A stretch of 64,000 bases of DNA from Stercorarius parasiticus (Eukaryota; Chordata; Aves; Charadriiformes; Stercorariidae): positions 248,001 to 312,000 of the forward strand of contig VWZL01001965.1 in the NCBI GenBank assembly GCA_013396915.1. The letters run 5' to 3'. Of the stretch, positions 36,037-49,100 are shown piece after piece. The position numbers and the translations under genes were made by a program. The first letter of the stretch is position 1; each line of letters starts with the position of its first letter. The notes below the pieces were generated by a model. It was not told the DNA's origin. It made no database searches and saw nothing but the letters and a program-made list of their open reading frames with translations.

Positions 36037-39000
36037 GAAGGTCCTTGTGAAAATCAGTGTCCAGGAGAAATGCTTGTAAAATGAAAAAGCTTGTTAAATA
36101 TTTTGTTGCGCCTGGCTTTGCAGCCATTCTGGGCAGAGACGGAAGAAGTCACTTTGATGTCCAACTGGTCAAAAATGGTCTCATAATTGCAACAACATAT
36201 TTCCTCTGTATTCTCTTATAACAGATGCCTCAAACTGACCTACACGGACAGCTCACTGTTCTGCCTAAGGAGATGCAGTGCAGCCCTTCCACCTGGCCCT
36301 CTCTGGCAATACCAAATATATTTGTCTATCTGGACTACTAAACAAATGAGCCATTTGAAGAGGTAATAATTTCTGAGAAGGGGAGCATCTCTCAGAGGGG
36401 GACCAATAATTGGGACTCTACTGCATGCAGTAGTTAAAGAATATTAAAAAAACCCAGCATTCTTTCTCTGTTGCTGACATTTAAATCAGAAAATCCAGAA
36501 TCTGTGTAGTGTCCACTGAAACAGCAAGCTTAAAAATAGCTTTAAGTGGCAGAATAGCCAATTAACCTTAAATAATGTGAACTGACCAAAGCACAAGAAA
36601 TGTATGAATTCCCCCAGTGGGGCAGATCAACGGCCATCCAGGCTAGTTTACCGTCTCCAGTGATACTTAGTGACCGATGTTTCAAAGGAAGCTCAAATTC
36701 TCAGGAAGCTACTAATTACTCCTTGCTGAACTGAGGGCACAGATGATACAGCTTCTGATCAGTTTATGCTTGGACTGGAAACCCCCTGTATGTGTTTCTT
36801 GGTTAGTGTAATTGCATTTTCTATTCATACAGAAAACATTTTATTTTTTTTTATAAAAAAAAAGCCAATACTGATAATGGCTGTTTACGCTCATTTTGAG
36901 TTTACCTGAAAAAAACCTGTAAGCCCAGTTTTCTTTTACAAAAAACCAACAGTGGTCTAGTTACATCGGTACTGTGGGAGGCAGAAATTACAAGTAAAAG
37001 ATTGTTTCACACACATGAATGAATTTTGCAAATCCTAACAGCACTGTGAACAATTCCCAAAATATTGCACTTCCAGGAAGACTGGCTATTCTTTGTTGTG
37101 CAGGAACAGCAAATGAGTGAAAAAATACCTGGTTGTAGAATGCTTGGGGTAGGAGAGGGCAGTGCTCAAAATCTTTCAGCTCTGCATCACTAGTTTAGCT
37201 AGGTCTTAGGTTAAAGACAGCCCAGAAATCTTTCCTTTTTAGTTGCTGGCTTCAAACCATTCTAGGATGGATATTATGAAAAAATAATATTGCTCTCAAT
37301 TGACGTTAGCTACATCATAAAGATGAAAACAATTGGAAAAAATATTTTTATTACTTCAGTTAATCTTTTCAGAGCAAAATTTAAGACAACAGAACTTGAA
37401 AGGTAATTTGCTGCTGTCTTTAGCTTGCTGTTTGCTTATTCTTTGGTTATCACATCTACAATATAGAAATCTGGGTCCTTTCATGCAAGTGCTTTATCAC
37501 AGGTTCCTTGTGGCACTGAGGACAGTGGCCAACTGGCTTTCCCAAGGATGGTAGAGAATGAAGAAGGGACCTTCTGATTGTGGGAACTAATATTATTTGC
37601 CTTTTGTCTATTCATGCAGCAAGACAAAAGGATTTGAACGATACATTTGCTCTGTGGGACTGCTTTAGAGAGAAGGGGAGATTATCCCTCTGTAGGTTTT
37701 ATCACATCCATATGCCACTTTTAAATTAATATATAACAATTGCTAAACGGGAAAGACAGGAAAAAGGATATCAAGAGATTCTTTTTTCCAATTACTGTGT
37801 TAAAAAACATTCTAGGGTATTGTATATGTGTTCAGCTGTGATCTGAGGCTGACCAGCAGCTGATGAGAGTATCAACTTTCAGCATCGCAGCCCTGAAGTT
37901 TTATTCTATCGCACTATTTTTCTGGGATAAGAAGTGAGGAAAAGAAATGTGGACTAAAATATTAAAATCTCTAGCAAAAACATCAAAGAGAAAGAAGAAT
38001 TTGGCACTGAGATTCCTGCGATCATGGACTTAAATTATGTGGGAGCAGTATGAAAGAGGGTTTGGGGGCTTTTTTAATTTAGATTTTTCAGTGAAAAATA
38101 AATTTTCTTTTCAAAGGTTAGAATCTGTTGCCTCAAAAATATTTCTTATATCTCAAAATAACGAGCTTGTATTTCTTCTGATGGCAAAAGAAAGCTACAC
38201 TAGTTTAAGCAGTTAAAAAGTCTTTATAATGCCACTAAGGGAGTTTATTCTCTTTGGAACACAAAATATATAAAAGGAGGATTCATTCTTTTCTGCTGCC
38301 TAACAACTATTCAAAATATTTTTTCATATCAGATTAGTCACAGAAATTTTTCATCTCAAAATCAGTTGTAGGAAAATGATGGGGCACATCTAATACGATG
38401 GCTGGAATTCAGTCTTAAGTCTACTGAGGCCAGTGAGTGTGTGCATGAGTATTAGATTAAATTATCTACTCTCAAGTTGTTAAACTAAATGAAGAATGTA
38501 GATTTTATGATGCAGGAATATTGATTTATTTGTATTGTATCTTTTGCAAGACTGACAACATCTAATGAAAACACAAAAATCTCACCTGAAAAAATGAAGC
38601 AACCAAATAAAGTCTATTTTAGAAATATCTTGGAACTTCATGTAGTAGTTAGTTCTCAGCCGTCAGCCAACTAGTAAACTTTTTTCTTTTTATATTATTC
38701 CTCCTTAAAAATTAGTAATGAATCTCAGCATTTTCCATACTGGCCACTGACTTAAAAGGGAAAAAGAAAAGACAGTACTGAGACAGACCAAGGCAGAGAC
38801 AAGAAACCTGAGGATATATAAGGCAATGTGTTTCACTAAGGTCTGTTAGTGGAGGGGCACATATGACTGTCTTTCATTACTAAATTCTATTTGAAATTGT
38901 AAATCAAAAGGTAACTTAGCAAGGATTCAGAGGATCTGCCAACACGTTATAGTGTTTTTCAAAAGAGGTGCTAGTAAAAAAATAAACATTTCTACTATCA

Positions 39001-41375
39001 TTTGAGCCACAATACAGAGAAGAAAACTAGTAATTTCCATACGCTGACCCAACAGTGGTGCAAATTTATGCAAGTTTATGTAAAAATATGGGTATGACGA
39101 CCAAATAGAGGGCTTCATGTAATGACAAATTGAAGAAACATCTGAGATGTCTTTTAAAGTTCTGTATGGATTCAGTCATGCTACATTCACCAGCAAACAC
39201 AAAACAATCACTGCTATAATAAACTGCAGTGAAAGGACAAACAGTTGTGGCATTCAAGGTGTGAATTGAAGTAATAATGATACAAAAAAGCCACAGAAAG
39301 GGCATTGTTTCTGAAACTGGACATAAGACAAGAATTCCACTTTAATGTGTTAAATGCAGAAAGATCCTTCAAAATAGAGGTGTTCTCTTTACAGACATGA
39401 AATATTTGTCTTTTATTCATGTGGCCCTATCAACCTCTATGTCATGGAAATCAAAGAATATGTTAATTTTTCTCTCCAATGGTATTAATTTTGAAGGTCT
39501 GGAATTTTTTTCCTATATTCTTAGTTCCCTATCTCCAATATCTTCTCAATACACACTGCTACCCCTGTTCCTCTGCTGTACTTTCTTCCTTCTTCTCAAT
39601 TCACTCCTGCCCACCTTTTATTCCCCAATGTAGTCTTTGTTGGCCATCATGCTGAAGGCCCTGCCTGTGCACCATATCCTTTCTCTCTATTTCCCTCTGC
39701 TTTTTTCCCATTTTGTTCAGGTCGACGTAGCTTCTTTGTGTCACGGACTGTAGCACATGTTGGGTTTGTACTTTGCTAAATCAACAGGACTTCTGATTCA
39801 GTTGAACTATCCAATATAAGTCTGAATAATAGATAGCAGTATAACAGCTGGAAGTGCTACCTTCGATCCATTTGCAGAGCGGCAGAATCAAAAGGAAATG
39901 CATCAAACCTGAACTGGCACAATCTCTGAGAATTTCTCCCTGCTCCAGCTGGAAGATTTTTGTGGAGCAGAACATCAGAGCCAGCACCACCTTCCTTCTC
40001 CCCATACCATACTTACAATGGTGGGCAGTATTGCTACTGGTCAGTGATCACCCTCATTTTCTATTTTTCGCTCTCTTCCCCTCACTTTCTTTGCTCTGCT
40101 AAATAATTACTTTTTGACCAAAGGCAGTCATTTATTGGACAGTGAAGACAGCAGACAGAAAGTAAATGGTTCGGACCTAAATGTCCTCCTGCTTTCCCTC
40201 CCTGCCTCCCACACTCCCACTGCACTCCAGCAGCCGCCTTTCAGAAGCCACTGCGTCATGCTTCCAGCTGAGATCCATTGGATCTGTTAATTAATGCTGT
40301 CTAAGCCTTAATAACTAACAGAGATTTGATAATTCCCAAGTATAAGCATATGTATTATCATCAGCGTTACTTAAAATCTAGCTTCCATTATTTGTATAAA
40401 TGAGTGATTTTCTTTCCAAACTCCACACTATAATTTATGATGAAGTTAATCTTAAATTAAGATTTAAATTATTCATGCTATTGTTAAAGAAATGCACAGT
40501 AAAAGCATCCTGCAAATAGGATTAACGTACAGATTTGAGCATTTCATGAGGCTCAAGGAACAGAATAACCTACTAGAATTTCATGGATTAGCAGAAGTTA
40601 GAGAACCCGTTTCCAGCACCCCTCCCCTTGCCCCTCTCCTCCCGCACAAAACCACAAATGAGAGAAGAATGAGTGGTGGGGGATTAACAGAGTTTCCCTT
40701 GACCCCTGGGATTAACTCCACCTAAGAGAGATCAGGTTCAGAAATACTTTCCTTGGGTTGTATCTGATATCAGAATTCTATTTTATATGAAATAGATTAA
40801 ACATAGATGTCAGCATGCTCATCAGCATATGCAGCACATGGAACTAAGGTAAGGAAGAACTAAGCAATTGCAAAATCTTTGCAATTAATTCAAGCTGGAA
40901 TACTTTTGTTATTACAGATGTATGTATAAGTATATATATTAAAAATATAGCAGACAGGATGAAGCAGCCAGGGTTGGAATGAAAGACAAGAAGCTGATTT
41001 GTTTCACAGGAGAATGTCTTTAACTCCAAAAGTATTCTATGTATTCAAGGCAAGCGCAGGGTGGAAGCCAACAGAAAACTTATATTTAAACTGGACTGAG
41101 GCTTAGCTTTTCCAATAAGCTATTTTAGAGCTGATTTATGAGTTCTGCTGAAACAGATAAATAGCATACTCCATCTATCTCTTTTACAAATATTCAAGAT
41201 TTCTATACAGCTTTGTTTAGGTGCATCCCATTTCTTTTAGATTCAGTTTCAGGATGATTCTAATTCAATAACTGTAGAAGCAACAACACTAATGTAAATA
41301 TCTCCAGTAAAATGTTATTTCACAATCACAGTGGAGATTAGTTTTACTTCCTCCAAGAGTCACACAGATTCAGTC
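36037..41375. other. Unique noncoding sequence; candidate conserved element near 40.4 kb
   Basis: No gene or repeat family was recognised. A perfect T9-ATA-A8/9 palindrome lies at about 36844-36863. About 40280-40485 is a long AT-rich stretch with TTAATTAATG, TAATAACTA, TAATTTATGATG, TTAATCTTAAATTAAG and ATTATTCATGC words, typical of conserved noncoding DNA. A 78-codon frame at 39397-39633 and its minus-strand neighbours are probably chance. Confidence 0.45.
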
Positions 41376-41501
41376 AGGATACAAAAACAAACATCGCATT
41401 ACCTGTTTTTTTTTTAATCAAATCTAACTGACATAAATCATAAGGATACAAAACCAACCACATTACCTTTTTTTTTAATCAAATCTAACTGACATAAATC
41501 A
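41376..41501. repeat. Imperfect tandem duplication of about 60-65 bp
   Basis: Two adjacent copies, about 41376-41440 and 41443-41501, each run AGGATACAAAA ... CATTACC, a T-run, then AATCAAATCTAACTGACATAAATCA. The second half is identical in both. The differences are T-run length, a G before it, and a few bases in the CAACCA part. It is a simple local duplication in AT-rich DNA. Confidence 0.9.
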
Positions 41502-42712
41502 AGTACAAGATTTTGGTTGTGAAATCATCATAGTGAAATATGTGTAAATGACTTTTAGATCTCTTTATAGAAAAACCAGAAAAGGTTTATGACAAAGAAT
41601 TTAAAAAAAAAAAACAAACCAACCAAACAAACAAAAAAACCCTCAAACCCCAGCAACCTTGAAGGGTCTAGGTTTGAACAAAACATGAAAAAAGAAAAGC
41701 AACCTTGAGTAAATTCCAATTTATTCAGGTTTTTTTGTAGATGTTGTTTGAGCACCAACCTAGTCTAATTTGCAAAACAATTCTAACTAATCAAGGTCTG
41801 CATTCTTCAAGTATGTGTGAAGAAATGAAAATCAATCAAAACCCAAGACAGCAATTTTTTTTAGCAATATAATTTTCTTCTATTTACTTATGTAGCTTAC
41901 TTAGCGCTGAGAAGACAGTTTAGTTTTCACGCCCCAAAGCCCTCAGTTCCTCTGATGATAACTCCCAGCACTGCTAGATGTGCTAAGAGTTTTTGCATTA
42001 CATGGACCACTTCTCACTGGACTAGCACAAGTACGTGCCATATGGCTGTTCAGCAGGTGTTAGGTAGGGTCATCCTCTCACTCCTTCTGGGACTCATCCA
42101 TATCAGAACACCAATTTGGATTTCCCATAAAAGCCTTAGGGTCTCAACATCTCTACAAGATATTTAACCTCTCAAGAGGCATAGGAATAGCAGGGAAAAA
42201 AAAAAGTCAATAAGGAGGAATAAAAATCCTCAGTATCAGCTCATAGGAAAATGATATCTATGCTCGATCAACTCTCAAATATGTCTTCATAGGCTATATC
42301 TACCCTGACAAGTAAAATGCAGCTCTTTCACACACTTGAACACTGAAATGTTCACCTACACTGAGCAACCATTTGTCCATTCCCTGGCTCCAGTTCATTC
42401 TCCTCAAAACAACCAAAAAGAGCTTTGGCGAACAGTCTCCTCCAGGCATGTCTCTATCTCCATGAATGGCAGGAGCAAGACTCTGCTACATTTGGTTCAC
42501 TTTATTTGTCATGATCCACTGATGCTATCCCAAGCAGCTCTTGCACCCTCAAACAGTACAGGACAAAGGTCTGCATGACCCTGGTGGGTTGTTTATGTGG
42601 ATTTGTTTGAAATGGTCTCGTTGATGACTTTATGTGCCTCTGTCACAGCTGTGCTGTGTAGACTTAACACTGTACTGATTCTCCACTGAAATTCAACTTA
42701 TGAAGTTCTCTT
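41502..42712. other. Unique noncoding sequence, nothing recognised
   Basis: AT-rich DNA with a low-complexity A/AAAC run at about 41603-41640. No open frame has recognisable features. Confidence 0.6.
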
Positions 42713-43178
42713 TTGAAATTCAACAAGGGCAAGTGTAGGGTGCTGCACCTGGGAAGGAATAACTCCATGCACCAGTACAGGTTGGGGGCTGACCTGCTGG
42801 AGAGCANGGAAAAAAGACGACTGAGGGGGGATCTTATCAGTGCTTATAAATACTTCAAGGGTGGGTGTTAGGAGGATGGGGCCAGCCTCTTTTCAGTGGT
42901 GCCCAGCGACAGGACAAGAGGTAATGGGCACAAACTTGAACATAGGAAGTTCCATCTCAACATGAGAAGGAACTTCTTTACCCTGAGGGTGGCAGAGCAC
43001 TGGAACAAGCTGCCCAGAGAGGTGGTGGAGTCTCCATCTCTGGAGACATTCAAAACCCACCTGGACGCGTTCCTGTGCAACCTGCTCTAGGTGACCCTGC
43101 TCTGGCAGGGGGGTTGGACTAGATGATCTCCAGAGGTCCCTTCCAACCCCTACCATTCTGTGATTCTGTGATTTTGTG
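42713..43178 (+). mobile_element. CR1 LINE 3' fragment containing an assembly N
   Basis: Plus-strand CR1. The left part is the ORF2-derived segment AATTCAACAAGGGCAAGTGT ... GGTGCTGCACCTGGG ... GGCTGACCTGCTGGAGAGCA. After an N at 42807 it resumes at GGAAAAAAGACGACTGAGGG, the start of the 3' block seen at 11401. It then runs unbroken through GAGGGTGGCAGAGCACTGG to a 3' end with three ATTCTGTG-type repeats. In a normal CR1 several hundred bases (the ATGAGCCAGCAATG...GTGAGGCCACACCTGG part present at 8353) lie between the two segments, so that interior is missing exactly at the N. Confidence 0.97.
42807..42807. other. Single N: unresolved assembly junction inside CR1
   Basis: One ambiguous base interrupts CR1 where interior sequence is absent. 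A gap written as one N often stands for a gap of unknown or negative estimated size. Either the missing CR1 interior was lost in assembly, or a real internal deletion happens to have an uncertain base. Confidence 0.85.
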
Positions 43179-46100
43179 AAGAGTCCGTTCCCACCAGCAT
43201 GGGCTCCAAAAAAAGAGCATGCCAGTGCTGGCTGGATAGTGCCAGCTCCATGCAGACACCAGTGTGGGGTAGGTCATTTGGATGTGGTCCTTGTGGGTCA
43301 TATATTGTAAACATCTTCAAGGTCCTGGGATTCAGGATTTTCACAAGATGGAGAGGGAAGGAGCTTGGGCAGGGAGAGGATGATATAATCATTTTGATAG
43401 GAGCAGATGGCATTGCGTAGGAGACAGTATGACCTCGAGGGGAGCACATCACAGTCTTCTAGGACATGCAAGGTGATCAGCAGCGCATTGAAGAGGACTA
43501 AAGAATGAACAGTGTGAATGGCTTGCAGCAATAGCTCATCCAAATCTCTCCTATAGTCTGTGTGACTACCCACAGGTTGTCTGGGGTAAGGGAGGGAGAG
43601 GTAAGATTCTGGGGTGTAGGTAAGTATTCACTTAAAGGCTGCATGTATATGTTTAATTGTTCACATTCTGGGTTGTTTGCCATGGCTCTAATTTAACTTA
43701 AAAACATTCATATAAATGGCCCTTGAAGCTGGGTCAGACCATCTGCATAACTGTCAGGACTTGCATGTGCCTTTACATATGTTTTCCCTGTGTATGATGT
43801 ACATTTAAACAAATCTTGGAAAAAGGAGAAAAAAATAATATTCCTTGTTACTGTGGAGGTACAGGTATATGTTTATGTAGATCTCAGCACAGTAGGGCCT
43901 CGGTCCCATTTATGGATTTCATAGGTTTTTGTTGTGTCGGTATTGAATAATAATAGGGAGCATATAAATACCGAAACAGAGAATGAAAAACTCAATCTGC
44001 CTCAAGGGTCTGTGTCTGAAGGTGTCAGAGACATTAAAAACAAAGAAAATAGAAAAAGCGATATGCCAGATGCACACATCTGCATCAGTTCAAACCCAAT
44101 TCCCAGCCCCCAAAGCTGTCAAGCACAACTTGCAGGAGGAAAGAAAGATTATTTATTTATTTAACCATCTATCTATGTACAGAAACCAAGAGTGGAAAGG
44201 GCTCCAGGGAAAAATTCTTATGGTTGAAGTATGTTCTACTTTTTCTTATCATACCCCAACTTAATCCTTTCCATCATGTTTTCTGTATGTCTTTTTCCAC
44301 ATGGCTGTAGCAAACCACGAGTTGTTGTGGGTTCAGCTGTTTCCCAGACACAGGGGTTGCAGCGTGGCACCGTGCTCTGCATGGGAGTTTAGTTCTACTT
44401 TTATCCAAGACACACCTGAGTGATTCAAGATCCTATAAAAAATACTTTGCTTACCCTAAGGGCACAGGTTAAGTATGAATAGACCATCCACCAAGGCACA
44501 GCATATGGCCCTGGTCCTGCGCCCCATGGCAGGAACGCGGCTTCAGGCACACCCCACCTCCCGGCTGGCCCAAGGGATGGATTTTTGGGAGGAGGTGGAG
44601 GTCTGGTTGCCTTCCACAGCTTACTCTGTGGCAGTGGCGTGCACACAAAGCCAGGAGCTCTGCCACTTTCCTGATCTTTACAGAACCATATCTGCTTTCC
44701 AGGATGTTGGCAGTGGATATAGAGCTCGTATTGCTATGTACCGGTGGCTCTGCTGATGTCTGCACCTGGGGCCCCTGTTGCTTTGGTACCCCTTCCTTGA
44801 AGTATTCAACCTTCTGCTCCAAGAAGCCCCCTCACAAGCGTCTGCACGCATGTCCCACTACTCTGCTCTGCCCTGAGTGCAGCTGCCTTCAGACCTTTGA
44901 CTTCCTCACTGCAGAGCCAGGTGGGCCATGCAGGTGATGCTGCCCCAGCTCCCCAGGGAGGATGGGTGGTGGGAAACAGGGGGGCAGGCTCAAAGTGGGA
45001 ATTCTGGCTGTTGCCACTGGGCCACTGCCTCAAGCCTCACTTGGGAAGTTTGCTATCATTTAAACATCGCAGTGATATTGCAATGTGTGTCGACACAGCA
45101 TCCATCAAGGAAAGCCGTGGGGTACAGAAGAATGTCCTGATGGCTTTTTTGTACTACTGAATAGAATAGCACTGGTTTCTCTTCCTGTGGTGACACAGGC
45201 ACAACAGACATTGCAGACGGAGCAACTGGCACTTGGTCCATCATTCTACAGGACATCTGAGTATGCACATAGCCAAGAACTGAGCAAGGGATCTATATAC
45301 AAGCCATTTTGGGAAATCATATTGGAGGACTGCTAGAAAATGCCCTAAATTACTACTGCATAGTTTAATTTCTTTATATGGCTATGTAGCATTATAGTCT
45401 TCCTTTGCAAGATTTTTCATTAACAGCACAAATGTCAAATTATTACCCTTTTGCCTTTTCTAGGCAGTAATCAGCACTTCTGGGTGGGTAGTGAAAATCA
45501 GAATTTTTTTATTATTCAGTTTCTATGGTCTTATTTATCACCTACACCCATTCCATGGCAGCATCTACTGTAATTCATTTATGATCTTCAGAGGAAATGG
45601 AACATTTATTACTTGTCCTCCTCCATTCTGTACATGTTAGGACTGGAGATGTGGTGAAAACATAAGAGTGGCTGTTTCCCTATGATACTCTGTGAGGCCA
45701 GCTACTGGCAGAAGACTTGAATTTTTAATATCCAATCCCTTACTCAAATAATAAAATCTAATTAACCTGACTATGTGTGCTTAATAAATTTTATTCATTA
45801 TTTAATCAATATTCATTATTATTAAATACTGAAAATCACTAAATAAACACTGTCAAGAGACTTACATATTTTTATTACCGATGCTTTTGCCTTCTTCCCC
45901 CCTCCCAACTTCAATAAGTTATTGAATGTCTTTCTAAACTTCCTTTTTATTTTGTTCCTACAAAATGTTTTTGACAGCAGTCCTGTTTCCTTGCCTGCAG
46001 GACAGAGGGCACACACAAGCTAAGACTCTCCCTTTGGCATCACTCTCTAGATATTCCCAGTAGATTGACAAGGGACAACTGTTTCCCTAATGGTCTGAAG

Positions 46101-49100
46101 AAACTGTTCATGATCACAGGGCTCTTCATACCTCTCTATCCCTACCTAATGTCAAATGGATCCCAGCTGTGCTCTGGGAACCCAGATGCATCCTTGTCAA
46201 AGGTAGTTTAGCGAGCTTCATATATATGCTAACTCTTCCATGTTCTCCCTCAGCCATGGAGTTTCTGGAAAGCAGCTATGCCACTGGGCCAAAGCCCCAG
46301 TCTACCCCAGCCTCCTCTTTACCACTTAACTGTTCCTTCCAGCAAGGAATTGTTCTGTGCAAGGTAGGTTCAGTTCGTGAGGTTGAGACAGTATTTCTCA
46401 ATAATTTGCTGATGTCTTGCAGTAAGCTTTGATAAGCATTGAAGGTGGAAACAATTGCAGATGGAATTGTCTATTTTCTGTCACTGACAGTATAAAAAAG
46501 GACAGTCTACATAGAAGTTATGTTATTGTTTCTAAAGAGTTCACATGTCCCTGCTGCTCATTTCCCTACCTGACATCAGGACTGTAACTGACACAAATTG
46601 ATCTGACTTAGCAAAAGAGAAGGAAGATATTTGGTTTTGGTTAAGTTCTTCAAAGCTTGCACCGTACCCTCAGACTACATTTCATTTTGAGTTGACTACT
46701 TGAATTATCCCTACAGCTAAGTCCTTTATGGCAGGGTCTGTGAGATAGGATATTTATACAGGGCACAGTGTAACAAACGCTCAGCTTGAATTAACCCTTC
46801 AGAGCATGGCTACTGTGCAAGTAACTTCTAAGAAAAGATTTATAGGACCTCCTTGGTCTTGGTGCATGTCCTGTCACATCTGTATATATGCAGGGTTTGG
46901 AGAGAGAAGAGATTCATACTTTGTACAGACTTAATTTTGATTCACAATTACAACTGGTAATCAAAAAAGTGATAATGAGTGTTGAGTTCTCATGTTCTCT
47001 TGCCCATGCATTTTGACTTCTATTTTATACCAAATTTTGATGAGCTCTCCCCAACACAAAAACTCCCTCCTCCTCCCCGATTCCCTGGCCAGTGCATCCT
47101 CTTGATCCATCCCAGTTCCTCCTAGTGCAGTGACTTGAGTTTCCTTGATGCTGCCCTACCCCATGTGTCCTTGACTGAAGGTGACTGGAAAGAGGATTTG
47201 AGGGAAAGCACTTGGGTGAAAATGGCATACGACAGGAAGCATAGAGGCAGCTATCAGAGAGAAATGGCCACTCCCTGTATAATTCCCAAACCTCTTACTT
47301 CTGAGGCAGGGGAAATGTTTAGTTTAGATCAAGTCCATTATCACTGTATATACAGAAAGGATATATACAGATATGTAACTATCAAGAGTGTGTTTGTATG
47401 CATATATAAATACATAAACACACAGAGCAGCAGGCTTCATTTTTAGATGAAATCTTAGCATGGAGTTAAGTCCCTGTTCTTGCAGGAAATCACATGCAGC
47501 ACTGCACAGGGTCTTCTTCTCCCAGCACAGGGAGAGCTCTCACGCTGAGTCCTGCTCACCTCAGCTCTCTCTGCTTGTGCAGACCCATCCAGCACTGAGA
47601 TCATTATTTCACCTGCTGGCATCTCTGAAATCCTGAAGATCGGTGTTCTTTAAAAATTTAAATACAAGGTACAGGCCAAAATATCTTGGCTGCCTCCGTG
47701 TGCTACAACATTAACTGTAAAGAGCAAGCAATGGTTTTATGCTTACACACACAGCAGCCATAAATAAAGGGTAGTCTAGGCCATAGATCTGAACAGCTTG
47801 CTTTAGACAACCAGGGAAGATATAGTCAGCTTATGCCAACTACTCATAATGCTGGATCACAAGCTGAACATTGCCTTGACCATCAGAGAGTCAAAAACTT
47901 TGTTCAGAAGCATGTGAAGGAATGGAAATTTACACTATGTTCCAAGTCCTTCATTTCCTGTTCAGTTTTAAACCAGCCATATGAGAAATACAAACTTTTC
48001 AGATGTATATGAAAAACAGAGATGGTTTAAGTTTCAATAGTGAATGTTTCTAAGAAGTAAAACTGTAATGCTAGCTCTGAACTCCATCCAGGCCAGCACC
48101 AGGGCATCCTAATTATAGGGAGATTAGGAAACAGGATTTTTTTTCCCCCTCTGTATGTTGTGGAAAAGTGGACTACAGACACTGGCTCAGTTCTATTGCA
48201 TAAATGAAAGATGGTCTGATGAGATCCTAGGGCAGAAGCAGTGCTCAGAAATGCCTCAGGAACAGCTGTATAGTGTTGTGAGAATGTGACACATCTGTTA
48301 TTGGACAAGGGATGGGGGAGAAGGTTTACAGAGAGTTTAGTGAGAGGCAGCAGGGGAAAAGTGGGAAGAGACTCCAAGAGTTGAAATCTCAGCATAATGC
48401 AAGGACCCCAACACATAATCTGCTGATCTGGAATTTGTGTGGCAGACCAAATTGCACATGACACCGCATATCACTCTCGTGGCAAGCAGCTGTTCTGCTG
48501 GCAAGCTCTAGTTGGGAGCTGAAGCAGGAAAGCGGGAGAATTAAAAAGCAAGGATACTCCTTGTTAGCAGGACAGAAATACTCTGGAGACACTGGACTCA
48601 GGTGCTTCTTCAAGACTTTCTGAACATATTAGAGTATTCTGTAAATGAGACTGACTTGATCCATTTCCCATGTGCAATCCAAACTGTAGTCACAGTTTAG
48701 AACATTCCAAGGGATCCAGGTCCCACCAGGACCTGATGGGAGCCAGGGAGGGCAGACAGGTGCTAACTTACTGCAATTCTTGTAATGCAAACAGCCCCTC
48801 ATTGAATGAAAATACAGAGATCAGAGCAGAAGTCTGGATAATACAGTGACACACGCAGTGGAAAGAAGCAGAGAAATAGATCAACAAATGAGTGTTATGA
48901 TGTGAATCATTTAATAAGTAAATAAGAAAAAAATATCCTGTAAAGTGACTGTTGTCCTCAGATACTTCTGGGACAAATCAATTTAAACTTTGCACACTGC
49001 TCAGGCTATAGCTAAAGAATTAATGTCCTGTGTAGCAGCCAATCTACTCTTCTTTTTTAATAATGCACTGTGAAAAACCTATTATCCTATCTCTTAATTC

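Noticed and set aside
42868..43156. Overlapping frames on both strands of about 64-87 codons
   Set aside because: All are readings of the noncoding CR1 3' region. The same frames recur in the other CR1 copies.
44469..44822. 117-codon minus-strand frame in a GC-richer patch
   Set aside because: Frames are open on both strands because of base composition. No domain, few CpGs, no splice context I trust.
48027..48464. 145-codon minus-strand frame
   Set aside because: Length is notable for noncoding DNA, but there is no domain, no composition bias typical of proteins, and no neighbouring exon-like segment.
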